Of a stretch of DNA of 64,000 bases, positions 15,746-24,422 are shown in pieces. Each line of letters begins with the position of its first letter. Positions within the stretch are counted from its first letter, which is position 1. A model generated the notes under the pieces. That model worked only from the letters and a program-made list of their open reading frames with translations, did no database searches and was not told the origin of the DNA. Origin of the DNA: an uncultured Lachnospiraceae bacterium (GTDB lineage: Bacteria > Bacillota > Clostridia > Lachnospirales > Lachnospiraceae); the NCBI GenBank assembly GCA_910585005.1, contig CAJUCN010000009.1, forward strand, positions 72,122-136,121, read 5' to 3'. Made by a program: the position numbers and the translations under genes.

Positions 15746-18442
15746 TTATAAAGAAAAAATTTCCGGCTCCAGTTCCGGCACATATTTCCCCTCAAACATC
15801 TCCCGGGGCATGGGCCGGTCAAAATAATAGCCCTGCACCAGACCGATGCTCATTCCCGATAAGATCTCATACTGCTTCTTCGTCTCTACCCCTTCTATAC
15901 ATAAGTTAACTCCAATTGCCTGGGCAAGATCGCCAACCATTTTAATGAAGGATTTGGCGTAAGCATCCCGCTCTAAGTCCCGCACAAAGCTTTGATCCAC
16001 TTTGATCACGTCAAAAGGAATTTCCCTAATATGATTTAAGGAAGAATATCCCGTACCAAAATCGTCCAGGGCGATCCGCACGCCAAGCTTCTTAATGCTT
16101 GCCAGGATCTCCTTCATCCTCTCCATATCGTTGATGGCAAGGCTTTCTGTCACCTCAAGGGTCAGATTCTGGGGTAATATCCCTGATTCTTTCACTGTCC
16201 GGTCGATAATATCCACGATATCCGGCTGAAGGAGCTGGACTACCGAAAGATTTACATTGACCTTAAAGTCAGGATGCCCCGTATCGTTCCAGATTTTGCA
16301 GTGCCGGCATGCCTCTCTGAGCACATAGTTGCCAATGGGGTTAATAAGCCCCAGGTATTCCGCCAGTGGAATAAACTCCGAAGGCGGGATGAACCCCAGC
16401 TCTGCGTTATTCCAGCGGATCAGAGCCTCTGCACCGGTACAAGGAAGATTTTTCTTTTTGACATCTATGATCGGCTGATAATACACCTCAAATTCCTGAT
16501 AGCCTCTTGCCGTAGCATCACGCATGTTTTTTTCCATATCCAGACGCTTGCCGGACTTTGTGCCCATATTTTCCGAATACTTCGCCACCCGGTTCTTTCC
16601 CCGCTTTTTGGCTTCATACATGGCGATATCCGCCTTTTTGATCAGATCGTGGACGGAATCACCCTCTCCCGGATACTCTACAACGCCCATGCTCATCGTA
16701 CAATAATAATCAGAATCCTTCAAAAACCATGGCCGCAAAAAGATTTCCTTGATGGATGTGACAATCTCATCAAACCGCTCCCGCTCATCAGGAGGAATAA
16801 TCATAACAAACTCATCCCCGCCCACACGATAACATGTGTCATTAATTCCATCAACCCTTCTTAAACTGTTAGAAATCGCCTTTAAGAGCACATCCCCGTA
16901 CTGATGGCCTAAACCGTCATTGATATGTTTAAAATCGTCCAGATCCAGATAAAGTAGCGCGCCTTTCTGCCGTTTCTTAACCGCCTCGTCCACATACTTT
17001 GCCAGATCCCGCTCACAGCACATACGGTTATACAGCCCTGTTAAAAAGTCCGTATATGCCTGTTCTTCCACCTTTTCCTGATAATCCTTTTTTTCTGTGA
17101 TATCATAAAGCGCGCATAAAAGCGCCGGACTGCCATCCACCCATCTCATCCGGGTGTAATACAGGTCAAACCAGCGTTCCTGCTGCCCATAGTAAAATTC
17201 GCTGATACCATTTTCCTTACGCATATTTTTATCCAGAAGAGCGTCCAGGCTTTCTGACGCCATTTCCTTTTCAAAAACGATACGCATACTTCTGTTGGCA
17301 AAAAGCATTTCCCCTGTAGCCAGGCTTCTCACATAGATAGAAGCCCCAATATGATTCAGTACAGTCTCCATAGAAGCATGGGAATCAAACAGTGATTTCT
17401 TCTGGCTGCTTCTGTTTAAGATGCTTTGGAGGATCTTCACAGAGTCATTGATAAACTTGATCTCTTCCACCTCCCAGGTTCTTTCACGCTCCTTTTCCCC
17501 AAAATATACATAAACCTTTTCGGTATTTCCAATCACCACGGGAACAACTACCACGGCCCTTAACCCAAGCTGCTTAAGTTCTTCCTTTTGTGCCTTTCCC
17601 AGGGATGAATTTCCGGAAATAACAAGTGTTTTTTCTGCCTTAAGCAAAGACGGATATTCCCTCTCATCGTCCTGCCAATCCACATCCGCTTTTCCGGTTC
17701 TGCTCCAGCCGGCAATATAATGACATATTTTTTTGTCCTTACCCGGCCTGCATACTACACCTACGCTGACCAAAAGGAAATTTCCCACAATGCTGAGAAG
17801 TCTGCTGATAACGGTTTCAACCGGCTCCTCACTTTCCAAAAGCTGTATGACACCGGTAAGGGCTTCCATCCGTTTTAAATGTTCTCCCATCTCCAGTTCT
17901 GAACTACGGCTCTTCCTGCTTTCCGCCCTTGCGTCAAGCATGGCTTTTTTGTAATGGATCAACGTCCTGGTCATTTCCTGCAGCGCATCTACCACTGCAC
18001 CAAATTGTTTCCCGCTTAAGGTACTTTCAAAACCTTCCAGCAGTTCTTTTTCGTAATCTTCCGTGTCCGTCACATCACAAAGCACACCACAAATAAGCCA
18101 ATTGATAAGCGGTTTCCCTTCCTCCCTGGCGGAAACTACCGCCAGGCGAAGATTCGGGTAAGCTGTAGTCTCAATTGCCTGATCTTCCAGTGTGCTTTCC
18201 GATACACGCAGCAGCATGCTTTGAAGCTGCTCTTTATCTATGATCTTCCTGATCCTTTCTTTATCGTTGCTGTTTCCACCAAGTTCTGTGATGGGCACTC
18301 CATTACCATCCACACAGCACATAAATACATTGGCAGTATCACAAAAATGTTTCTGCCAACGGCCAAGTTCCTGCCCTTCAATCAGGCCCTGGGCCAGCGG
18401 CGCCGTGTCTTTTCCTGACACTGTGTCTTTCAGATTTCTCAC
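15746..18442 (-). CDS. GGDEF-EAL cyclic-di-GMP enzyme with GAF and PAS sensory domains
   Basis: An 898-residue soluble protein. The order is: N-terminal sensory region (about 25-130, with Cys residues, PocR-like), GAF-like domain (about 185-345), PAS domain (about 355-450), GGDEF (about 465-620) and EAL (about 640-885). The catalytic motifs look intact: RVGGDEF, EALIRW, DDFGTGYSSL and the QGYYFDRP end. The inhibitory RxxD site before GGDEF is replaced by GIND. Both synthesis and hydrolysis of c-di-GMP are therefore possible. The start is GTG. The gene lies 83 bases after guaB, which feeds GTP synthesis. Confidence 0.93.
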   Translation of the reverse strand: MRNLKDTVSGKDTAPLAQGLIEGQELGRWQKHFCDTANVFMCCVDGNGVPITELGGNSNDKERIRKIIDKEQLQSMLLRVSESTLEDQAIETTAYPNLRLAVVSAREEGKPLINWLICGVLCDVTDTEDYEKELLEGFESTLSGKQFGAVVDALQEMTRTLIHYKKAMLDARAESRKSRSSELEMGEHLKRMEALTGVIQLLESEEPVETVISRLLSIVGNFLLVSVGVVCRPGKDKKICHYIAGWSRTGKADVDWQDDEREYPSLLKAEKTLVISGNSSLGKAQKEELKQLGLRAVVVVPVVIGNTEKVYVYFGEKERERTWEVEEIKFINDSVKILQSILNRSSQKKSLFDSHASMETVLNHIGASIYVRSLATGEMLFANRSMRIVFEKEMASESLDALLDKNMRKENGISEFYYGQQERWFDLYYTRMRWVDGSPALLCALYDITEKKDYQEKVEEQAYTDFLTGLYNRMCCERDLAKYVDEAVKKRQKGALLYLDLDDFKHINDGLGHQYGDVLLKAISNSLRRVDGINDTCYRVGGDEFVMIIPPDERERFDEIVTSIKEIFLRPWFLKDSDYYCTMSMGVVEYPGEGDSVHDLIKKADIAMYEAKKRGKNRVAKYSENMGTKSGKRLDMEKNMRDATARGYQEFEVYYQPIIDVKKKNLPCTGAEALIRWNNAELGFIPPSEFIPLAEYLGLINPIGNYVLREACRHCKIWNDTGHPDFKVNVNLSVVQLLQPDIVDIIDRTVKESGILPQNLTLEVTESLAINDMERMKEILASIKKLGVRIALDDFGTGYSSLNHIREIPFDVIKVDQSFVRDLERDAYAKSFIKMVGDLAQAIGVNLCIEGVETKKQYEILSGMSIGLVQGYYFDRPMPREMFEGKYVPELEPEIFSL

Positions 18443-18525
18443 TTACGCATTACTTTCCTCACCTCTTGGAGGCGCGGAATCTCTCCTCTCCCCTAAACCT
18501 TTCCGCAAACCCGTAAATGGCTGCT

Positions 18526-19980
18526 TTATTCATCTACGCTATAATTGGGCGCCTCTTTCGTAATATGGATATCATGGGGATGGCTTTCCTTTAAGGATGC
18601 CGCTGATATCTTGATGAATCTTCCCTTTTCTTTTAATTCCTCAACAGTAGCCGTCCCACAATAGCCCATCCCTGAACGGAGGCCGCCCATCAATTGGAAT
18701 ACCGTATCTTCCACGGTTCCTTTATACGCCACGCGTCCTTCCACACCTTCCGGCACCAATTTCCTTGCATTTTCCTGGAAATAACGGTCTTTGCTCCCGT
18801 TTTCCATGGCGGCAATAGAACCCATACCACGGTACACTTTATATTTACGCCCCTGATACAGTTCAAATGTTCCGGGACTTTCGTCACAGCCTGCAAAAAT
18901 GCTTCCCATCATACATACGTTCCCGCCTGCTGCAATGGCTTTGGTCATATCCCCCGAATACTTGATCCCGCCATCTGCAATGATGGGAATCCCAAATTCT
19001 TTTGCCACAGAATATGCATCCATGATGGCGGATATCTGTGGAACGCCGATCCCGGCAACCACACGGGTGGTACAGATAGAACCAGGGCCAATCCCTACCT
19101 TTACTGCATCAGCTCCTGCTTTGATCAGATCCCGCGTCCCCTCGCCGGTAGCTACATTTCCTGCAATCACCTGGACATCCGGGAATTTTTCTTTAATCAT
19201 GGACAAACTGCGGAGCACATTTCCAGAATGCCCGTGTGCGCTGTCAAGAACGATTACATCTACCTTCGCGTCCACCAAGGCCCCTACCCGGTCAAGCACA
19301 TTGGCAGTAATCCCTACCCCCGCGCCACACAAAAGCCTTCCCTGGGCATCCTTTGCAGAAAGAGGGTATTTGATCGTCTTTTCAATATCTTTGATCGTAA
19401 TCAGGCCTACCAGATTATAATGATCATCAACAATCGGAAGCTTTTCCTTTCTTGCCTTGCCAAGGATCTTTTTGGCCTCCTCCAAAGTAATCCCTTCTTT
19501 GGCGGTGATCAGATTTTCAGATGTCATACAGCTTTTGATCTTCTGTGTAAAATCAGTCTCAAACTTAAGATCCCGGTTCGTAATGATCCCCACCAGTTTT
19601 CGTCCTTCTGTAATCGGCACCCCGGAAATGCGGAACTTTGCCATCAGTGCATTCGCGTCCGCCAGCGTATGTTCCGGTGTCAGGGAAAAAGGATCTGTGA
19701 TAACGCCATTTTCCGACCTTTTTACCTTATCCACCTCTTCGGCCTGGGCTTCAATGGACATATTCTTATGAATAATGCCTATTCCTCCCTGCCTTGCCAT
19801 TGCAATCGCCATCCGATGTTCGGTAACTGTGTCCATCCCCGCACTCATCATGGGAATGTTGAGCTTGATCTTCTTTGTCAGCCATGTGGTCAGATCCACC
19901 TCATTGGGAACGACCTGTGAGTAAGAAGGGACAAGCAGAACGTCATCAAAAGTAATTCCTTCACCAATTATCTGGCCCAT
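18526..19980 (-). CDS. guaB: IMP dehydrogenase
   Basis: A full-length enzyme of 484 residues. It converts IMP to XMP, the committed step to GMP. The barrel is interrupted by two CBS domains (about 95-205). The catalytic loop GPGSICTTRVVAG carries Cys303, and the flap ends in RYFQENARKLVPEGVEGR, with the Arg-Tyr motif. AGGAGGAGAG precedes the ATG. A hairpin lies upstream at 20026-20057. The downstream neighbour is a c-di-GMP enzyme. Confidence 0.98.
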   Translation of the reverse strand: MGQIIGEGITFDDVLLVPSYSQVVPNEVDLTTWLTKKIKLNIPMMSAGMDTVTEHRMAIAMARQGGIGIIHKNMSIEAQAEEVDKVKRSENGVITDPFSLTPEHTLADANALMAKFRISGVPITEGRKLVGIITNRDLKFETDFTQKIKSCMTSENLITAKEGITLEEAKKILGKARKEKLPIVDDHYNLVGLITIKDIEKTIKYPLSAKDAQGRLLCGAGVGITANVLDRVGALVDAKVDVIVLDSAHGHSGNVLRSLSMIKEKFPDVQVIAGNVATGEGTRDLIKAGADAVKVGIGPGSICTTRVVAGIGVPQISAIMDAYSVAKEFGIPIIADGGIKYSGDMTKAIAAGGNVCMMGSIFAGCDESPGTFELYQGRKYKVYRGMGSIAAMENGSKDRYFQENARKLVPEGVEGRVAYKGTVEDTVFQLMGGLRSGMGYCGTATVEELKEKGRFIKISAASLKESHPHDIHITKEAPNYSVDE

Positions 19981-20025
19981 TTTCTCTCCTCCTGTGATTT
20001 ACCATTTTCTGTTTCCAAAACTTTA

Positions 20026-20057
20026 CGGCAATGCCCGCAGTTTTCTGCACATTGCCG
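20026..20057 (-). terminator. stem-loop between the DUF6106 gene and guaB
   Basis: CGGCAATG (20026-20033) pairs with its complement at 20050-20057, and GCAG with CTGC inside, closing a TTTT loop; the interior bulge is three against one. On the minus strand TAAAGTTTT follows, a poor T-run. It is either a weak terminator of the DUF6106 gene or a guaB leader structure. Confidence 0.5.
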
Positions 20058-20063
20058 CAACTA

Positions 20064-20558
20064 TCAATCCTTAAATACTTTTCTTGGGGCAACCGTAGTG
20101 ATTGCTTTGATCATTTCCTCATTGGGTTCAAAGATCACCTTTTTCTGCCCATCATAATAAAAAACATACCTGCCGTCCGGCTGCTTTTCTTCCCCCGAGC
20201 TATAATCTACCACCTTGTCCTGCCTGTTCTTGTAATTGTCAAGATGCCATGATTTGATTGGCGCAAGAATCTCCATCTTGCCCACGTCAAACACTGCCAC
20301 TCTCTTACGCCTGCTCTTTGCAAGAACCTTGTCCACTGCAAGCTCCTTGTCCACATAAAGATACTCATATTCCAGGTCTGCATTCAGGTTGACAAAATAC
20401 GCGGCTACCCCAAGCAGGATGCCAATGATCATTGCCGGCATAAACAAAAATCCCAGCAGGATAAAACATGCCGCCAAAATGATCGTAAGGAATTTGAGCA
20501 ATAACATGTACGCAGGTGTTTTTCTTTTCACAAGCCATTCCACATATGTTTCGTTCAT
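20064..20558 (-). CDS. DUF6106 family membrane protein
   Basis: The start at 20558 follows GGAGG with six-base spacing; the in-frame start at 20597 falls in the promoter -10 region and is rejected. The product is 164 residues: a short cytoplasmic start, two adjacent membrane helices (about 18-55, LTIILAACFILLGFLFMPAM then a glycine-rich helix), and a soluble C-terminal domain with PH-like beta strands (YEYLYVDKELAVDK, KWHLDNYK-like). This matches DUF6106 of Lachnospiraceae. Function unknown. Confidence 0.75.
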   Translation of the reverse strand: MNETYVEWLVKRKTPAYMLLLKFLTIILAACFILLGFLFMPAMIIGILLGVAAYFVNLNADLEYEYLYVDKELAVDKVLAKSRRKRVAVFDVGKMEILAPIKSWHLDNYKNRQDKVVDYSSGEEKQPDGRYVFYYDGQKKVIFEPNEEMIKAITTVAPRKVFKD

Positions 20559-20591
20559 AGGAAACCTCCATCCGAAATGTATACTTCTATA

Positions 20592-20620
20592 TATCATATT
20601 ATATTTTCAGAGAACTTTCA
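20592..20620 (-). promoter_or_regulatory. sigma-A type promoter of the DUF6106 gene
   Basis: On the minus strand TTGAAA (20615-20620) and TATGAT (20592-20597) are separated by exactly 17 bases. The start codon follows about 35 bases beyond the -10 box. Confidence 0.7.
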
Positions 20621-20713
20621 AGCAATATCGGGTGCAGGAAAAAATTTTTCTAATATTTTCAATATTTTCACTAAATATTTATTGTTTTTTTAGGGATATC
20701 CTTTTTACGGACG

Positions 20714-20742
20714 TTGACACCCTTTTTCAAAATCGCTATGAT
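20714..20742 (+). promoter_or_regulatory. sigma-A type promoter of the unknown membrane protein gene
   Basis: A consensus TTGACA (20714-20719), a 17-base spacer and TATGAT (20737-20742) lie 75 bases before the ATG at 20817. It fires divergently from the DUF6106 promoter. Confidence 0.85.
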
Positions 20743-20816
20743 GTAATCTATGGGCATAAGGCCAAGCTTAGTAAGCTAACCATCAATTAATAGGATAGGA
20801 AACAGGGAGGAGTATT

Positions 20817-21674
20817 ATGGATAAACGGTCAAAAACACCAAAGCCTTACCGCGGTGTGCAGGATGAGATCCACGAACAGCACATGAAAATGAAAGATATG
20901 TCTTTGAAGGGAAAGCTACAGTATTTCTGGGATTATTACAAGATCCATACCATTGTAATCCTTGCCTCTATTGCTTTCCTGGTTACTCTGATTCATGACA
21001 TCCGTTCCGCCAAAGATTATGGCTTTTACAGTATCATGCTGAATTCTGCAGGGCTTTCTTCCATATCAATGGAGGCTGCCTTTAGCGAGTATGCCGGCAT
21101 TGACCTGGAAACTTATGATTGTTTCATAGACACGGATTCCAGGATTTCCTACTCTTCAATGACTCAATACGACATGGCAACCGTTCAAAAACTGGTAGCG
21201 CTGGTACAATCCAGAGAGATCGATGCACTGGTCTTTGACTCGGAGGTCTTTAATAATTATGCAAACAATGAGTTCTTCCTTGATCTAAATACCTTCTTTA
21301 CTAAGGAAGAGCTTGCACAATATGAGGACAGGCTGTACTATGTGGATTACGCGGAAATTGCCAAAGCCAACGAAGATACTTCCTATGAAAATGAAGACTT
21401 AATCTCCACGGCGGACGCCGCTTCGCTTACCATTGATGATGTCCTTGCGGAAGCGCAAACTCACCGCCACCCGGAAGAGATGGAACAGCCTATCCCCGTA
21501 GGGATCTTCCTGGAAGGCTCTCCCTTTGCCCAGCAGACCGGTTCCTACGGACAGTTACAGCCTGTCTTTGGGGTTTCCGCAACCACTACCCGGCCGGACA
21601 TGGCAAAGAAATATCTGGAATTTCTCTGGGATGAGACGATTGATTTTGGTTCTATGATTGAACAATACTATTAA
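20817..21674 (+). CDS. single-pass membrane protein of unknown function
   Basis: A 285-residue protein: a charged N-terminal segment of about 40 residues, one membrane helix (about 46-62, VILASIAFLVTLI), then an external domain of about 220 residues. The external part has features seen in solute-binding proteins (IDALVFDSEVFNNYANNEFF, then PDMAKKYLEFLWDE near the end), but no lipobox or transporter partner is present. GGGAGG lies seven bases before the ATG. It has its own consensus promoter and a following hairpin, so it is monocistronic. I do not recognise the family. Confidence 0.7.
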   Translation: MDKRSKTPKPYRGVQDEIHEQHMKMKDMSLKGKLQYFWDYYKIHTIVILASIAFLVTLIHDIRSAKDYGFYSIMLNSAGLSSISMEAAFSEYAGIDLETYDCFIDTDSRISYSSMTQYDMATVQKLVALVQSREIDALVFDSEVFNNYANNEFFLDLNTFFTKEELAQYEDRLYYVDYAEIAKANEDTSYENEDLISTADAASLTIDDVLAEAQTHRHPEEMEQPIPVGIFLEGSPFAQQTGSYGQLQPVFGVSATTTRPDMAKKYLEFLWDETIDFGSMIEQYY

Positions 21675-21677
21675 AAT

Positions 21678-21696
21678 AGCGCCGCTTGGCGGCGCT
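21678..21696. terminator. GC-rich hairpin terminator between convergent genes
   Basis: A perfect 8-bp stem (AGCGCCGC with its complement, TTG loop) follows the stop at 21674 by three bases. On the minus strand ATTTTAAT follows, which suits termination of the lysC operon. On the plus strand the T-run is poor. Confidence 0.65.
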
Positions 21697-21784
21697 GTCT
21701 TATTGAATCCGGAAGCTCTCTCCGGCATAGCTGATTTTAATTCCTGCAATTGCTTCTCTGCCTTATCGTCTTAAACCGATACAT

Positions 21785-23104
21785 TTATAACTGGGACACC
21801 ACAAAGATATCGTAAATTGCCTTGATGGCATCCTCAAAATCCTCATTTGCCACACCGATAATGATATTCAACTCGCTGGATCCCTGGTCGATCATCTTTA
21901 CGTTTACATTGGCGTGTGCCAATGCAGAAAAGATTCTCCCCGCAGTCCCCCTGGTCGACTTCATTCCCCGGCCAACCACCGCCACTAACGCAAGATCCGC
22001 TTCAATATCTATGCTGTCCGGGTCTGCAAGCCTATGGATAGCTGAAACTACCTTTTGTTCCTTATCGATAAACTCATCCTGATGAACAAACACCGTCATC
22101 GTATCAATGCCAGAAGGAACATGTTCAAAGGAGATTCCATAATCTTCAAATGCCTGCAGCACCTTCCTTCCAAACCCAATCTCCGAATTCATCATTGCTT
22201 TTTCAATATTAACAGAACAAAATCCCTTTTTGCCTGCGATACCTGTTATCACATAACGGGATTTTTGGCAGGTGCTTTCCACAATCCAAGTGCCTGCGTT
22301 TTCCGGCTTATTCGTGTTACGGATATTAATGGGGATCCCTTCCCGTCTGACCGGAAAAATGGCGTCCTCATGGAATACTCCTGCCCCCATATAAGAAAGT
22401 TCCCTTAACTCCCTATAAGTAATCGTCTCAATTGCTTCCGGATCCGCAATGATCCTGGGATCCGCAATCAAAAAGCCGGATACATCCGTCCAGTTTTCAT
22501 ATACATCCGCCTTCACCGCCCTGGCAACGATAGAGCCGGTGATATCGGAACCGCCCCTGGAAAAGGTTTTCACCCTCCCGTCTTCATATGCACCGTAAAA
22601 TCCGGGAATAACGGCATGATCCACGCCCTTTAACCTTTCCCCCAGGATCCGGTTTGTCACTTCCGAATCAAAATCGCCTTTTTCGTCAAAGCGGATCACC
22701 TGGGCTGCATCAATAAACTCATACCCCAAAAACGATGCCATGATAATACTGTTTAAATATTCTCCTCTGGATGCGGCATAATTTTCACCGGCTTTTTCTT
22801 TAAAATTCCTGTCAATGGCCTGAAACTCTTCTTTCAAAGAAAGAGACAGCCCTAATCCGTCAATGATCTCCTGATATCTTGCCTCTATCTCTTTTAGTTC
22901 TTTGGAATAGCTCTTATCCGCTTCCGCCAAATGGTAACAATTATAAAGCATATCCGTAACCTTGGTATCCTCCCCAAAACGCTTACCCGGGGCGGAAGGG
23001 ACTACATATCTTCTTTCCTTATCCGCATGAATGATATCCGCCGCCTTTCGGAACTGCTCCGCGCTAGCCAGGGAACTTCCTCCAAATTTCACTACTTTTT
23101 TCAT
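21785..23104 (-). CDS. lysC: aspartate kinase
   Basis: At 439 residues it carries the kinase start KVVKFGGSSLA, the substrate loop (SRGGSDITGSIVARA) and two C-terminal ACT domains (about 295-439, with VAVVGRGMKSTRGTAG). It phosphorylates aspartate, the first step to lysine, methionine and threonine. The ACT domains imply feedback control by an end product. It is last in the operon ACT-hom-apgM-lysC, which points to threonine or methionine supply. GGAG lies upstream of the ATG. The gene symbol denotes the family; the isozyme is not determined. Confidence 0.94.
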   Translation of the reverse strand: MKKVVKFGGSSLASAEQFRKAADIIHADKERRYVVPSAPGKRFGEDTKVTDMLYNCYHLAEADKSYSKELKEIEARYQEIIDGLGLSLSLKEEFQAIDRNFKEKAGENYAASRGEYLNSIIMASFLGYEFIDAAQVIRFDEKGDFDSEVTNRILGERLKGVDHAVIPGFYGAYEDGRVKTFSRGGSDITGSIVARAVKADVYENWTDVSGFLIADPRIIADPEAIETITYRELRELSYMGAGVFHEDAIFPVRREGIPINIRNTNKPENAGTWIVESTCQKSRYVITGIAGKKGFCSVNIEKAMMNSEIGFGRKVLQAFEDYGISFEHVPSGIDTMTVFVHQDEFIDKEQKVVSAIHRLADPDSIDIEADLALVAVVGRGMKSTRGTAGRIFSALAHANVNVKMIDQGSSELNIIIGVANEDFEDAIKAIYDIFVVSQL

Positions 23105-23154
23105 TTTACTGTTTTCTCCTCATGATCATTGTTTTCCTACCAGTCTATGGATTT

Positions 23155-24369
23155 TCACGCCAGAAGTTTAGCGATCATGGTATGCCCCAATGCAACATAA
23201 TTTCCACTCTTGGCCGCTTCTTTTTCATTATAATGCCAGCTCTCCTTCTTGGGGGAGGCGCTGTCATAGAGCAAATAAGGAACGCTCTCCGCCGTATGGG
23301 TTCTTACCCGAATGGGAGTGGGATGATCCGGCATCACAAGCAGCCTGTAATCTGTCCCTTCTTCCTCCAACGCCTTGGTCAATGGACCGATCACGCGCTG
23401 ATCCAGGTACTCAATCGCCTGCACCTTTTTTTCCACGCTTCCCTGATGCCCCATCTCGTCCGGTGCTTCCACATGTATGTAAACAAAATCATAACCGTCC
23501 CGAAGCGCCTCTAATGCCGCCTGCACTTTGCCCTCATAATTGGTGTGCAGCCCGCCATTGGCTCCTTCCACATAGGCTACGCCCATCCCGGCTCCCACTG
23601 CGATTCCTTTGAGCAGATCCACAGCAGAAACCATCATGCCCTTTAAACCATTCTTTTCTGCAAAAGATGACAGGGCCGGTTTGGTGCCTGCCCCCCAAAA
23701 CCAACAGCAGTTGGCAGGATGGAATCCCTGCTTTTTCCGTTCTATATTGATCGGATGATCCGCTAAGATCTCATAGCTTCTTTTCATCATAGCAAGCAGC
23801 TTTGCGTCCGCAGGCAGATACTGCCCGATCACCTGTCCCAACACGTCATGGGGCTGTGTCAGTTCAATCACACTGCCGTGATCCCAGATCAGACAATGCC
23901 GGTAGCTGGTTCCTGCATAAAATTGATATGTCTCGTTTTCAAGTTCCTTTTTTACCGCTTCCAATAACACGCTGCAATCTTCCGTGGAAATCTCTCCGGA
24001 ACTATGGTCAATGATCACCTTTTCTTCAAAAGGCTCATCACCGTCCGAAACCGTCACAATATTGCACCGCAGGGCTACGTCCGTGTCCTTCATGGGAACG
24101 CCAATGCTCAACGCTTCCAGCGGGGAGCGCCCCGAATAATATTTTTTCGGATCATATCCCAACACGGAAAGATTGGCCGTATCAGATCCTGGCTTCATGC
24201 CCTCCGGGATTGTATGCACCATTCCAATCTCTGAAAGGGCGCTTAATCTGTCCAGGACAGGAGTCTTGGCAAATTCCAAAGGCGTTTTTCCCAAAAGGCT
24301 TTCTATCGGTTCATCCGCCATGCCATCCCCTAACACTACTACATACTTCTTTCTTTTCATTTTATTCAT
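23155..24369 (-). CDS. apgM-like phosphoglycerate mutase family protein, likely homoserine kinase
   Basis: A 404-residue member of the alkaline-phosphatase-fold cofactor-independent phosphoglycerate mutases. It has the metal site VVLGDGMADEP, the nucleophile region GSDTANLSVLGYDP and late metal ligands (EAPDEMGHQG, MPDHPTP). Known genome context in Clostridia and Deltaproteobacteria links this subgroup to threonine synthesis as an alternative homoserine kinase. Here it lies between hom and lysC, and no thrB is in the window, which supports that role. A true glycolytic mutase is the alternative. The ATG at 24360 has better spacing to GAGGAG than the one at 24369. Confidence 0.85.
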   Translation of the reverse strand: MNKMKRKKYVVVLGDGMADEPIESLLGKTPLEFAKTPVLDRLSALSEIGMVHTIPEGMKPGSDTANLSVLGYDPKKYYSGRSPLEALSIGVPMKDTDVALRCNIVTVSDGDEPFEEKVIIDHSSGEISTEDCSVLLEAVKKELENETYQFYAGTSYRHCLIWDHGSVIELTQPHDVLGQVIGQYLPADAKLLAMMKRSYEILADHPINIERKKQGFHPANCCWFWGAGTKPALSSFAEKNGLKGMMVSAVDLLKGIAVGAGMGVAYVEGANGGLHTNYEGKVQAALEALRDGYDFVYIHVEAPDEMGHQGSVEKKVQAIEYLDQRVIGPLTKALEEEGTDYRLLVMPDHPTPIRVRTHTAESVPYLLYDSASPKKESWHYNEKEAAKSGNYVALGHTMIAKLLA

Positions 24370-24422
24370 AGCTCCTCATAATGATATCGCTGTGTCCCAA
24401 AATGTTGATTCAAAACGCCAGT

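Noticed and set aside
18694..19920. 408-codon open frame on the plus strand, antisense to guaB
   Set aside because: It mirrors the codon structure of a certain gene, has no ribosome site, and its product is Cys/His/Ile-rich with no family likeness.
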